Shown one piece after another: positions 28,501 to 38,812 of a DNA stretch of 64,000 bases. The stretch spans positions 4,898,001 through 4,962,000 of the forward strand of contig CM072868.1 in NCBI GenBank assembly GCA_036937835.1, given 5' to 3'. The translations under genes and the position numbers were made by a program. The notes beneath the pieces were generated by a model. The model did no database searches. It saw only the letters and a program-made list of their open reading frames with translations, and was not told the origin of the DNA. This DNA comes from Pampus argenteus (taxonomy: Eukaryota > Chordata > Actinopteri > Scombriformes > Stromateidae). Numbering within the stretch: the first letter of the stretch is position 1; each line of letters starts with the position of its first letter.

Positions 28501-31500
28501 TATTGCTTCTGCTGGAAATCCAAAAATATACAAATCTCCTTACATATGACAAAATCAAAGAGAATCTATGGAGTCGAACAGATCAGCCTGAAATGATGAT
28601 TATATGGATGATCTTGGTTTCATTGGGGCTTTTAGCATTTAATAGACCACAGCTTTTCCTACTTGTGTGTGTCTGTAAGTATGAATAAAGGAGTGGAGAC
28701 AGTACATAAAGTACATATGTATTGATTGCAACTGGATGGCAGAAAGTCCAGAAGAGATGAAGGGGGAGGTTGTAGTAAAAAGTCTCCAGTCACGAGGCCA
28801 TTGTCATTGTCGTTGACATTGTAGTTGAGGAGCAGTGGCTTGTACAGCTGTGTCAGAGCAAAGTGATGCTACCACACAAAGCGTTGACAGGAGAACACAG
28901 AAAACTCCAAAGTAGTACTTCCAGTCGTAAGTTGAGAGACATCTCTAAATGAAGACAAAATAACAGGGCTGTGAGAACAGAAAAATGAATCAGGATGTGT
29001 AGCCACGTAGAGAGGGGTTGAATGTTTGGGCACGAAACTATAAGACAAAGGAGAGAAAAAGAAAAGGAATGCCGTGAAGTATGAAAATCCTCTCCACACT
29101 GCCGGGGGAGTGTGTGCCTGTTTGTGTTGACTGGGATATTTCAGAGATGGTCCTGAAGGAGCAAACACACCCAACCAACCGAGTCAACGCTCGTACTGCT
29201 CTCCACTCACTATTCACTCTACTTTGACTTGACTTTCAAAGGCCAAGGATTCGCTCCCTCAAAGGAGATGCAGAGAAAAACAACAACACTGCAGCTGTCT
29301 ATGTCGGAAAAACAACTTGAAATAAAATTTCAATTTCAATTTTTTATTTTTATTTTTTCACGTTTTAGTTAAAATGCTAGCTGATTTCTATTTGTTCTCA
29401 GCTTCTTCTCTTATTGGATGAACTGCTTGCACAATTTGCATCAGTAAATCAAATACCCCTAAATAAGTTTTAACCCTGTTTGTTGTTTTTTTTGGACTCT
29501 CTACAGGTACCAAGGAGGTGAACGCCACAGGAAAATCATTCACAGTGAGGAGTAGCCTCCAGTTCCAGGTCGACAGACGAGACAATGGAGTCGCCTATAC
29601 CTGCAGCGTGGAGCACGTGTCTTTGTCCAACCCCTACATGACGACTGAGGTCCTGGAGGTCCACTGTGAGTGCAGTCATACACATCCTGCAAAGCTGGAT
29701 TAGGTTTAAGATTAGCATTGAGAAGAAATACTAGAATTACTAGGCTTGGGATTAGTGCCGGATTAGTTTGCAGGTAAGGGATTAGTACCAAAGCAGAGCA
29801 GGGATATGGGCTACAGCTAAGAGCTGTCCAATGGATAAAGAGCTAACTACTGTTGTACGTTGTCAGTGTTGAAGTTTAAGCCTACGGTGCTCTCAGAGTT
29901 TGGGATCTTTTTTGGCTCTTCTTTGCAGATGCTCCCCATCTGGACATCAAACGTCCACTGATTATTCCACAGGAAGGGCAATACTTCAAATTGGTGTGTG
30001 TTTGCATAGGAAACCCAATGTAAGTTGGAATATATTTACAATTTCAGTTCGGTGTTGATTACTGGCACATGAAAAATATGAAGAAATTGGACTTGAAATG
30101 TGATTCCTCTTCATTACAGAATGTAATTTTTTAAAGAGTAATACTGCAGCAAAACGAATAGAGAAAATATTGTCTGTGTTTTCTAGACCTGAGCCAGTAT
30201 TGTGGTCTAAAGATGGAGGAGAGCTGCCAGATATCGAGCGTATGATCGTGGAGGGCAGAGAACTAACCATCACCACACTAAACAAAACAGATAATGGCAC
30301 GTACCGCTGCGAGGCCAGCAACCACCTGGGGACGAGCAGTGCTGAATATATACTGTTTGTATATGGTGGGTACTTCAATAAGGGCTAATCGTGTTTTATG
30401 GATGATCAGTTTTGCTGTTGCTTCATTTGCAATGCTTTGCAGCAAAAATGGTTTCAAATCAAAAAGCATAATAACAACAGAGCAATAATAAGTTCAGCGT
30501 CATCTTCTAAATTACAGTGTTTTCTTCAGAAAATCGTCCACTTATAATGACTGTTGGAGTCATTTTCGCCCCTTCGAGGAACATGTTAAAGAAGCACTTT
30601 CAGATTTTCAGATTGTGGACAGGAAACTAAGATGGGCAGGTATAAATGATGAAATAAAAATAATTCAAATAATTAAGAAGATTTTTGCCCGAGTTTTGTA
30701 ACATAATATAATAATGAATATCAAGTCTGCATGGTTTTCGGTCGATACTACATTATTGTTGTGTGATCTCACAGATTAAGTGCTGCTTGATTTGAAAAGT
30801 CTCGACTCGTTGGCCTTACATTATAACAGTAGTGTAACTCTGACAATCATTAACACAGACTCGATGCTAACTAGGGCTACGATTCGATATATTGCGATAT
30901 ATATCAGTAAGGTGATATATTACAATTGATTTCAAGAGGTCACAATAGGACAATATCTACTGGATGCTCAAGTGTATCAGTGTTTTCTTTCGCCCCTAAT
31001 GCTCACTGTGATAGTTTACACAACACAAGCAAGTTTAAATAATCCTCTTATTGATTGATTGATCATTTTCATTTTATTCACTGCATTGGAAATGACCTGG
31101 AATAGAGAAATATCGGTCGAACCATCAACACTGTGGTTAATGGATGATCAGCCCTACCTCCAGAGTCAAAAACTGGTGAATTTTGGTTGTTGCAAAATTG
31201 TTAGCTGTGATATGAAATATAAGTGAGGTGGAGTAAATGGGGTAAAACATTTAAAACCACTGATGGTTCTTTTTATTTTTAATCTGATATATTATCACAT
31301 TGTTTTCACTGCCAGGTGGGGATGCAGCACAGCATGAAGTCGGAGTAAAAGGTGGCTTCCAACTGACCACACTATTTATCTGACACAAGAATCCACCTTT
31401 TAAATCTTGCCTTTATACTGTGCAGGATAACCCAGTTCTCCTCATTGTACTGTGCATGTTGCTGCATAGGTTTAGTGTTTGGACTCTCTCTATGAAGAAA

Positions 31501-33475
31501 CAGAAAAAAAAAAAGAAAAAGTGTTAAGGATGCAGAATTTAGCTTCCAAGTACCGCCTGGAGGAGAGATAAGTTAATCCCAAAACAGTAGAGGGGCTGAG
31601 AGAATAAAGACAGCATGGTGCAGGAAACGGATCATTAAGGCCTCTGCAGCACATGTTTAAAACGTTTATCGAATACAGCCAAGTGAAAAATACAAAACAA
31701 GGACAGAATATTAAAATTCAACATGGATTTATATGTTTCCGTTTTTTGTTTTTTTTTTGCCAGTTAAACAATCCCACACGAGAGTGCAGTTTGTTTGGGA
31801 GGAACTTATCACAGCTCAGACACTGGACTTATTTAAGCTCACAAGCAGTTAGCGGATGCACAGCAGCTTCTTTGTTCGATTTTAAAAGCGGAGGCTTTTT
31901 GAGCAGAAAAAGCCCATCACTGGGGAAAAAAAAAAAAAAAAAAGAAAAAACGAGGGAAAAGAAGGACGACACATTCGTCCTTTTAGCTTTTTGTCATCTC
32001 AGTTTGTTCTTTCATCACGCTCATTGAACAAGGGAAGGCGGCGATGTCAGGCTAGTTCATATCACCCTGTCATATCTGTGCGTGCATGTGCCGGACAAAA
32101 GTCGAATTTCCTCCTATTTCAGTCAAAAAAAGTTTTTTCCTTATTCATCACGAATTAAAAAGAAATATTTAAATTGCTTTGGATTAGCCTGAGTTGTTAG
32201 AGTTATATGTGTCAGGGAGCTTTTTTATCAGATTAACTGAGGAAATAGCAAACCTGATAACTCTCGGCAGCCTTCTCACACTCAATACGAAATCCCGGTT
32301 ACGAACGGAAAAAAAGATGAAAAATTGACTCGAGGAGGCAAAAGATGTGCGAGACGGGTTCATTTCCAACTGATGATGACAGTCATTCTTCAGAGCGACA
32401 TCGTGTCTGGCTGAATACTTACCGGGTCTCTTCGGATCATCTCTGCCTCTAAGCCTAATTTGCTAATGACAGGAGAGTTGAGAAGCAATAAATGTCATCA
32501 CTCCGCTGCAATTTATCACCATCTGCAATTATGCTCCTTTAATACACCGCATTAAATAAAGTGAAGAAACACAGTATATGATAATTAGTGTGTCTGAGAT
32601 GTAAGCGAGATGGTATAGTAGTTCAGTTAAATACAGCTGTGAGATGTCTGCATCTGTGAGTAAAGCTGCTGCTCTGCTTCTTGCTTCTGACCCCCTTACA
32701 TTTAACTCATTTGTTGTACGTTTTCACCTCAACAAGCATCCATGTGTGCGGCCCATTTATCAACCAAGTCATTAATCACTTGGAAATTTAACAGATGTAA
32801 GAAAATTGAGAATTTACTCATTCACAGCTTGAGTCATTTGTGCTACTGATGTATTTTATCATCTTTTTTAGTTTTTTTTTATTATTATTTTTTTTACCTG
32901 TATTCACTCACTAGAATTAACAGCCACACACAGTAATTGATTTGCGCGCTGTAAGTTTACTCATGTTGAGCCTATTCCCCATGGAGAGGTTTGTTTTTTG
33001 CTCCCCGTTGTTCCCGTTTTCATTTACCAGACGTCATCACCTCCGCGCCTCCATCTTCAGCTCCCCTGCCTCCTTGTCTAGCCTCCATTCTTCCAGCCTG
33101 CTAATGCCAACATTCCCACATCAGGCATAGGCAATCACAGCTGCGTTCTCAGGTACGCTTGCACCCTCTCCGTGGCCCCCCGCCTCACTCCATGCACTCA
33201 CAAACATGATGACACTGAACACACAGCTGATGATTGATGAGTTAACAACCAGGCTTTGAGGCAGAAAATAGAATTGTTTTCCTGGATGGATTTCGATACT
33301 CTTTTTGTCTTCCCTCTCTATTACTATACTATTTTTTTACACACAGCATTGCTACCCCACCAGCATTTTTATTGCTTTTGTTTGGCTTATACATACAGTA
33401 TACATATATATCAATTTTATTGTGTTTATTATTCCTATTTTATCTTATTTATTTATTTATGTTTTGTCATTTTTT

Positions 33476-33528
<53 letters not shown>

Positions 33529-36500
33529 GGTGTCTATGATTTATTTATTTATTTTATGTTAACTATATTTCCTTGTGCTGCTGTGTCAAATTGAGTTTTC
33601 CTACAGGGAATCAATATAGATACATCGTATTTTATCTTATCTTATTATACGTAGACATTTTCAGTGTAAGTTTCCACACAAGTTAGTTGCTGTTGCTGTT
33701 TGTGAACCACCCGTTTTGCAGTAGCAGAAAATAGAATAAAATTTTGTTGTTTTTTTTTGGGCTGCTTGTTCTTAAAGCAAGCATTAAAACACATACAAAT
33801 ATGCTTGAATAATGTTAATAAAATCCCATTCTTTGTGTTTATGAGTTCATGTCTTGTAATAGGATTAGTATTGTAGTGTGTTCTCAGCCTCAAGAGCACG
33901 CTGCAGACAAACCTTAAAGTGTAGGAACTTTAACTCTCATAAATAATGCAGGAAAACACAATATACATAGGCCATGCATTTAACCTTTCTGAGCAACTTT
34001 TTTATCAATGTTTGCAAGTATCACAGCAGCCCTTTCTTCTACCTATCCACATCATGGACTATATATCCATTATATTACCACAACAAAACAATAAATTATT
34101 TATTTCAAAGAAACAGGCTGCAAAATGCTGAGGCTGCATTCACACTGGATAAGCTTTGTGTATGACCCTAAACAAATGACCAAGCACAAGCAGACCTTCA
34201 TTAATCATCATCATCATAAATGATTATAAAACAATAATGACATCAAGGTATACAAGTTATTAATAAATGGTTATTGTATAAGTCATCAGGTCTGCAGTTA
34301 AATTTATTAATTTATTAAAAGTAATTAATCAAAATAATTGAAGTCAGCCGTTATAAATGATTATAAGTCATTGATAAAGAGATGGTGTTTCATATTTTCT
34401 AAGTCATCAGGTCTGCAGTTAAATTGAATAATTTAATAAAAGTAATTAATGAAAATAATTAAAGTCAGTCGTTATAAATGATTATAAGTCATTGATAAAG
34501 AGATGGTGTTTCATATTTTCTAAGTCATCAGGTCTGCAGTTATATTGAAGTCATTAATGGAAGTAATGAAAGGCAAGGCAAGCTTATTTACCATTCACAC
34601 ACATGGAAATTTAAAGTGTTTTATATGGGTACAAAAAGACAGAAACAACAAGCAAAAACAAGCAAATAAATAGTTAAAGAGGACATACGTTACATATTCA
34701 TTTATGGGAAAGACACAGTAAACAATAATGTTGTAAGCTATGATTTAACTGAGTTTACAGTATAAGCAGATCTCAGATATTCAGGAACAACTTTTTGCTA
34801 GTATGGTGAGTTTGTATTTGTCTTGATGTGGCTGTTGAAAGGTCCGAGTCCATAACAAGATTTCTAGCTTGATTTTTAGATTTTAGTGTGATGGGTGAGG
34901 CCATGACATCACTCATTGATTTGTTCAATGAGGGTATTCAGTAAATGTAAGGAACTGTAGTTGTGTGATGACGCTGTTATATAAAGTTGTGTGTCATCTG
35001 CATAAGGTAGGAGACGTTATCATGGTCCATAATCTGAGCAAAGGTGAGCATGTAGATGTTGAATAAAAGAGGCCCAAGAATGGAGCCTGGTTGAACCCCG
35101 CATGTGTTTTTTGTTCGTTCAGATTCACATTTACCAACACAAAGTAGTCCCTAGCTTGTATATATGATTGCAATCAATTTAGCACAGTCCCACCCACTTT
35201 TCCAGCTTGTCGGGCAGTATCTTATGAATAACTGTGTCAAATTCAGCACTAAATGTTTGATATGTCACAGTTTAGATCGATTTTGTTTAAAACTTTAAAA
35301 CAAGTGCATTCTACACATGCTGTGGTGAGGTTGAAATTCAGACTGAAAAGCATTAAAAATACTGTTTTTTTTGCACCAAGAAAGTGTTAAGTTGCTGAAA
35401 AACAACCTTCTCAATGATCATTCCTAAAAATGTATATTTGATATAGGCCTGTAGTTATTTATTACTGAGGCATCCAGACTTTTTTTTTTTTTTTCAAAAG
35501 AGGTTTAATAACTGTGGCCCTCAGGGTCCTTGAAAAATGGCTTGACTGAAGAGAATTATTGACTGCCTCTAGTATGTCTGATCTCTGTGCAGCTGAAAAC
35601 ATCTTTAAAGAAACTTGTAGGCAGAGTGTCAAGGCAGCAGGTATAAGACCTAATGTGTTAAACAATTTCTGTCAAAGGTGCATAATATAGGGGTTAAAAA
35701 TGTGCCAAATTAACTAAAGTAATCTTATGTCTTATGCAAAGATACAGGTGACATAGCCGTTTTGCCCAAGGTGGAGTTACACACTGTCTTATCCTCAGAA
35801 TTATATCAGTGAAAAAAAGGATTGCCTTAAAGTCTACAGTTATATATGTTAATAAATTGTTAATACATTATTGTTAATTGTTAATAGAGTTCTACTTAAA
35901 TAAACTGAACATTGGAGGTGTCCTTCTAAAGAATTAGATAAAGCACAAAATATGCTTATTAATGGCTTATAAATCATCAGTAAATGATTAATGAAGCATT
36001 CATTAATGCTTTATAATGGATGCCTTATCAGAAAGTGATGCTGGAAAGTGGTGGATTACTTGTTTTTAGTAATAAAAAGGTTGTTTGCAAAAATATGTTT
36101 TCTGACTTACCACTAGTGGTATCTAGCTATGCGGGTAGTTTTGGTTTTATTTGCTCAGGGTTTGAAATATCTGTGTCTTGAGATTGTTGAGGGGATAGGA
36201 GAAATATCTTTCCATATAGGCGACAAACAAAATGAAATATATAGGTCTATTGAATATTAGAGACATATATCCCCAAATCTGGATATTTAAAGATAAAACT
36301 GCATGACGACATGCAATTAGTGATACGTGAGAAGATATTTAGTTTGCTATTTGAGTGAACTGACCCTTTTAATGATGTATTGTTCATTGCCACACACTAA
36401 AAAATCTATAGTATGTATGCCTTTATTTTTCATCTTGGGCTTGTCGATGGTTCTCCAATCAGGCACGCTTGTGGCTCTGACAGCGAGCTTTGTTTTCATC

Positions 36501-38812
36501 TGCATGCTGTCGATATATATATATATATTAAAAAAAAAAAAATTGACCATACTAATTTCTCATGTTTCCTTTGAACTTTCTGGTCACCTTTTTTATCACG
36601 GTGTTGTTCCCCTCGTCTTCCCTTACTGCTGTCACTGTCTGCAACCATGGCAACAGCCAAAGACTTTCCAGGGCCCACAACAGGTAAATATCTCAATAGA
36701 CAATCATTGCAAGCCAGCTTTACCGTGATGTGATGCTGGATATGGATCTGGGTCAGGACACATCACGGCCTCCACCCAGCATGAGCCAAACCATCACCAT
36801 GCATGGATGCTCACTCTGCTGACGCCAGCCTCTTTCTCTCCAGCCATGTCACAGACTGCATAAGTTATCACACACAGTATGTTTCTGGTTTGGTTTGTCT
36901 TTGCAAAATGAAATAGGTGGCTATAACCGAGTGGAGCTGGGCTGGAGATTGTATCTACGCCAGGGTGTAAATATTTCATTCCAGATCTTTTGATTACAGC
37001 AGAAATGAAAGCAAAATTATCTGTTCTGTAGCCATTTAGTTTGAAAAGTTTTATTTCTTATATATATATGCATTTTTGTTTTAAAATATGTTGGTGTGAG
37101 CTGTTGAAGACCGGATGGAAAGCAGGATTCCCTGTTTAATGTTGCATTCGTGTAACTAAACACCATAAGAGTCATTAACGTCCTTTGCGTCCCACCTAAA
37201 TGTCTTTTAGCTTTACTCTGTGACAGTGTGTCATCTTTGTCTTTCAAATTCTCCCAGGACTGACATAAAAAACAAACAAGTGCATTTACATCTGATTTAA
37301 AAACTCAAACATGGTTGGACAACAATAAATATTTATTCGTCATTTACTCACTCGCATAACAGGCAAGTTGTGTTTCGGATGCAAGAGCAATTCACCTTGT
37401 CCTCGTTCCCCCGTTTAGCGCTGTGTTCCAGTTTGAGAGTGTGATATGAAAATTGCTTATGCCCCTTGTTGACAGTGGAATCACCTGTGCAGATCATTAT
37501 ATCCATCGACAACATTCAACCAAAATTGAGTTAATTCAACTGTTGTACTAAAACAGTTATTGCTTAAAAGTCTTAAGTGGCTGCCTGTGATTCCCCCAAA
37601 ACAACCCTGGTGGTTTCTATTGTGCATGGAGTTAAATGAACTGCATGTTTCACAAATCTTTTTATTTTTATTTTTGTTAACGGTTTCTGAAAATGAGGGT
37701 TACGTTCCGTTAACGGAGAAGTATAACAAGGTTTGTAGGAAACATCACCGCCGTCATTGCAAAAAAAAACTGAGCACAAGCCATAGTCATTCATCAGCTT
37801 GAGATAATGAGAGCACTTGAGATGCACAGTTAAGACATAGCCACTTACAGTTTATTACAGGACACACACAAAGGCATGCTCCTGCCTGGGAAACCTTCAG
37901 GGAAACACTCTCTGCCCAGAGGATGCCTCATGTTAAATAACACAAAAAAAAAAAAAAAAAAAAAAAGCTGTTCATCAGCAGCAGTACAAGGTACAAGGAG
38001 AAAACACAAATTATAATGTCAGTCAAGGCTTTGGCAAAAAAACCTAAAACATCACTCAAAGCTAGACTTCAGTTTTCCTGCAGCATGTTACTTTATTTAA
38101 TACCGTTTTCACATTTTCTGGTATTTCCTAGGATTACTGGTTTTATGACCCAATTGAATTTTTATTTCAAAGCAGCGAATTGTCCGGATGCTCGAACTAT
38201 ATCAGAAGCTCATTCGGGACTGTTGTCCTTTTGTTTGCAAGAGTAAAATCTGGATTTTTTTTGCGGGATAATTGCAGGAGTAAAATATGTCCATTGCTTT
38301 TTTTATACAAGGCTACAGCTACGTGAGACAGCAGCAAAACATCTTGCACATGTTAACGTTATCTTCTAATATTACCTACTTATTACTTTTCCCTCCTTCC
38401 TCTATCTCTCTCTCTCTCTCTCTCTATCTCTTTGTCTCTCTGTCGCTTCAGATCCCAATGCTTTAGAACAACATGGACCTGACCACGCTTTAATCGGTGG
38501 CGTCGTTGCAGTCGTGGTCTTCATCACCTTGTGTTTGATAATAGTTCTCGGACGATATCTGGCCAGACATAAAGGTAAGAGAGGTCGCTTGAGCTCCCTT
38601 GAATAATGATTTTCTTTCTTGGACTAAAATGGATCAGTGCCTAGCGCTTTTTTCGGCAGATGAATAACTCGCTGTGGCTCTGCATGTCTACAGGGACGTA
38701 TCTAACACACGAGGCCAAAGGAGCAGAGGACGCCCCTGATGCAGATACAGCTATTATCAACGCGGAGGGAAACCACGTGCATGCAGAGGAAAAGAAAGAA
38801 TACTTCATTTAG
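10976..38812 (+). CDS. cadm2: Cell adhesion molecule 2 (SynCAM2/nectin-like 3), 3' eight coding exons, 5'-partial
   Basis: Type I membrane adhesion protein of the SynCAM/nectin-like family, known to bind other CADMs across synapses and axon-glia contacts. Exons: 10976-11125, 21303-21455, 22198-22335, 29507-29665, 29929-30019, 30187-30365, 38452-38574 and 38694-38812 (stop TAG). Every junction is GT/AG and the phases join without a break, giving 369 complete residues. Order: Ig1 (QFPITQNVTVVEGG, Cys pair in MTCRV and YTCSLF), Ig2 (LTCTTSG and YTCSVEH), Ig3 (VCVCIGN and YRCEAS), a transmembrane helix (ALIGGVVAVVVFITLCLIIVL), a protein 4.1-type juxtamembrane stretch (RYLARHKGTYL) and a C-terminal PDZ ligand EYFI. 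N-glycosylation sequons occur in NVT, NMT, NTS, NAT, NKT and NGT. The first exon begins with two bases of a split codon, so the signal peptide and start lie upstream of the window. No threonine-rich stalk exon was found between Ig3 and the membrane exon, so the model matches the short-stalk isoform. Paralog suffix (a or b) cannot be assigned here. Confidence 0.95.
11831..11854. repeat. (GA)n microsatellite
   Basis: About twelve GA units inside the cadm2 intron. Confidence 0.9.
17600..19120 (-). mobile_element. L1-type LINE relic, antisense to cadm2
   Basis: On the - strand, 19090-18917 reads QRPFKKRHWQLNRSLL and YIKENDRDDADP, the region between endonuclease and RT in L1 elements. 18163-17985 reads NYLFAVLNNSGLGEEFIKWI and HLLYSAPRAWVVINGV, the classic L1 RT block. 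The catalytic YADD lies at 17982-17971. Between them the RGxRQGCPLSP segment is largely missing, so the element is internally deleted as well as 5' truncated. The downstream limit near 17600 is uncertain. Confidence 0.75.
19712..19732. repeat. (TA)n microsatellite
   Basis: About ten TA units in the Ig1-splitting intron. Confidence 0.8.
21102..21120. repeat. A homopolymer
   Basis: A run of about 18 A residues. It could be an old retroposon tail, but I recognise no element in front of it. Confidence 0.8.
21303..21455 (+). CDS. cadm2: cadm2 exon encoding the C-terminal half of Ig1
   Basis: The acceptor is CTGCAG and the donor CTGG/GTGAGC. It reads LRDNRIELIRASWQEL and later DEGQYTCSLFTMPVK, which is the F-strand signature of the V domain with its second cysteine. 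It is a symmetric 153-bp exon with phase 1 at both ends. Confidence 0.95.
21456..22197 (+). other. cadm2: cadm2 intron between Ig1 and Ig2
   Basis: A short intron of 742 bp. It holds a (TA)n at 22112-22134; nothing else was recognised. Confidence 0.9.
22112..22134. repeat. (TA)n microsatellite near a splice acceptor
   Basis: About twelve TA units end roughly 65 bp before the cadm2 acceptor at 22197, in the usual branch-point neighbourhood. Confidence 0.85.
22198..22335 (+). CDS. cadm2: cadm2 exon encoding the first half of Ig2
   Basis: The acceptor is CCACAG and the donor CCAAG/GTAAGC. It reads VPGRPEITGF, ITLTCTTSGSKPAAN and IRWFRNDKEVQ, matching the start of the first C2-type domain of CADM2. 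It is 138 bp, phase 1 to phase 1. A (TA)n run lies about 65 bp upstream of the acceptor. Confidence 0.94.
24582..24954 (+). mobile_element. LTR of a retrovirus- or gypsy-like element, followed by a tRNA-Pro-type primer site
   Basis: The segment starts TGTTATGG and ends CGTAACA, the TG...CA layout of an LTR. It carries an AATAAA at about 24823 in its second half. Four bases later, TGGGGACTCATCC (24959-24971) resembles the TGGGGGCTCGTCC core of the tRNA-Pro primer-binding site. No gag, pol or env coding follows. Confidence 0.55.
25055..25190 (+). repeat. Second, partial LTR copy
   Basis: The blocks TGATTTGAAC, TTTTTTCCTTC and TTCCCCTAGCGAGCTGGGCT repeat, in order, the last 120 bp or so of the LTR at 24582-24954 (which has TTCCCCTAGCAAGCTAGGTC). 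About 60 extra bases lie in the middle. Only about 100 bp of interior separates the two copies. Confidence 0.5.
25513..25560. repeat. Long (TA)n microsatellite
   Basis: About 20 TA units, then GC, then more TA units. Confidence 0.9.
26013..26230 (+). repeat. Possible dispersed repeat with a GAAGATCTT inverted pair
   Basis: GAGGAAGATCTTCCTC is followed within about 20 bp by GAGGAAGATCTTACAGATCGAAACATTG. The GATCGAAACATTG type of phrase is familiar from dispersed vertebrate repeats, but I cannot name the family. Confidence 0.3.
29507..29665 (+). CDS. cadm2: cadm2 exon encoding the second half of Ig2
   Basis: The acceptor is CTACAG and the donor CCACT/GTGAGT. It contains the NAT sequon, SSLQFQVDRRDNGV and AYTCSVEH with the second Ig2 cysteine, ending in VLEVH. 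It is 159 bp, phase 1 to phase 1. Confidence 0.93.
29929..30019 (+). CDS. cadm2: cadm2 exon encoding the first part of Ig3
   Basis: The acceptor is TTGCAG and the donor CCAAT/GTAAGT. It reads APHLDIKRPLIIPQEGQ and then LVCVCIGNP. The Ig3 B-strand has two cysteines two residues apart, where I recall LTCESKGKP in the mammalian protein. It is 91 bp and ends in phase 2. Confidence 0.9.
30187..30365 (+). CDS. cadm2: cadm2 exon encoding the rest of Ig3
   Basis: The acceptor is TTCTAG and the donor TATG/GTGGGT. It reads PEPVLWSKDGGELPD, NKTDNGTYRCEASNHLG and SSAEYILFVY, a clear Ig C2 ending. It joins in phase 1 to the membrane exon at 38452 across 8.1 kb. Confidence 0.95.
33477..33528. repeat. (TA)n microsatellite
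   Basis: About 19 TA units with a short GTATATATATA extension. Confidence 0.9.
34280..34560. repeat. 121-bp tandem repeat, about 2.3 copies
   Basis: AAGTCATCAGGTCTGCAGTTA recurs at 34280, 34401 and 34522, exactly 121 bp apart. The first two units also share GTTATAAATGATTATAAGTC and GAGATGGTGTTTCATATTTT. The third copy is cut after about 40 bp. Confidence 0.9.
34565..35690 (-). mobile_element. L2/Rex-like LINE reverse transcriptase relic, antisense to cadm2
   Basis: The - strand reads SSHFSRTLRATVIKPLLKKK at about 35550-35490, which matches the pre-RT motif of L2/Rex-like LINEs. HFLGAKKTVFLMLF then lies near 35395-35345 and GGTVLNxLQSYIQARDYF near 35200-35145. The phrase GTTGTGTGTCATCTGCATAA on the + strand is typical of the same family. 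Stops and frame breaks are frequent. Confidence 0.7.
38401..38450 (+). repeat. cadm2: (TC)n tract forming the polypyrimidine stretch of the cadm2 membrane-exon acceptor
   Basis: About ten uninterrupted TC units within a 50-bp pyrimidine-rich stretch end directly at the AG of the exon at 38452. Confidence 0.85.
38452..38574 (+). CDS. cadm2: cadm2 exon encoding the juxtamembrane and transmembrane segments
   Basis: The acceptor CTTCAG follows a long (TC)n tract and the donor is AAAG/GTAAGA. It reads DPNALEQHGPDHALIGG, then about 20 hydrophobic residues, then LGRYLARHK. This is the membrane-spanning exon shared by all CADM2 isoforms. Confidence 0.95.
38694..38812 (+). CDS. cadm2: cadm2 last coding exon: cytoplasmic tail and stop
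   Basis: The acceptor is CTACAG. It reads GTYLTHEAKGAEDAPDADTA, then IINAEGN, and ends KKEYFI followed by TAG. The start is the 4.1-band-binding region and the last four residues are the class II PDZ ligand that CADM proteins use to bind MAGUK scaffolds. Confidence 0.95.

Larger units (their letters stand above)
22336..29506 (+). other. cadm2: cadm2 intron splitting Ig2 (7.2 kb)
   Basis: It is bounded by GTAAGC and CTCTACAG. It holds the collapsed LTR pair at 24582-25190, a long (TA)n at 25513, a repeat-like block at 26013-26230 and several A or T runs. No exon was recognised. Confidence 0.85.
30366..38451 (+). other. cadm2: cadm2 intron between Ig3 and the membrane exon (8.1 kb)
   Basis: This is where alternative stalk exons lie in mammalian CADM2; none was recognised. 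It holds a (TA)n at 33477, the 121-bp tandem repeat at 34280, an antisense L2/Rex-like relic at 34565-35690 and a (TC)n tract just before the acceptor. Open frames at 31653, 33256 and 36327 look like chance. Confidence 0.8.

Noticed and set aside
31653..32027. 124-codon frame ending in Lys-rich sequence
   Set aside because: It runs through homopolymer A tracts; the composition is not protein-like.
33256..33594. 112-codon frame rich in Tyr, Ile and Phe
   Set aside because: Much of it is translation of a (TA)n microsatellite and T-rich flanks.
36327..36728. 133-codon frame in the cadm2 intron
   Set aside because: Low-complexity AT-rich sequence without homology or splice context.
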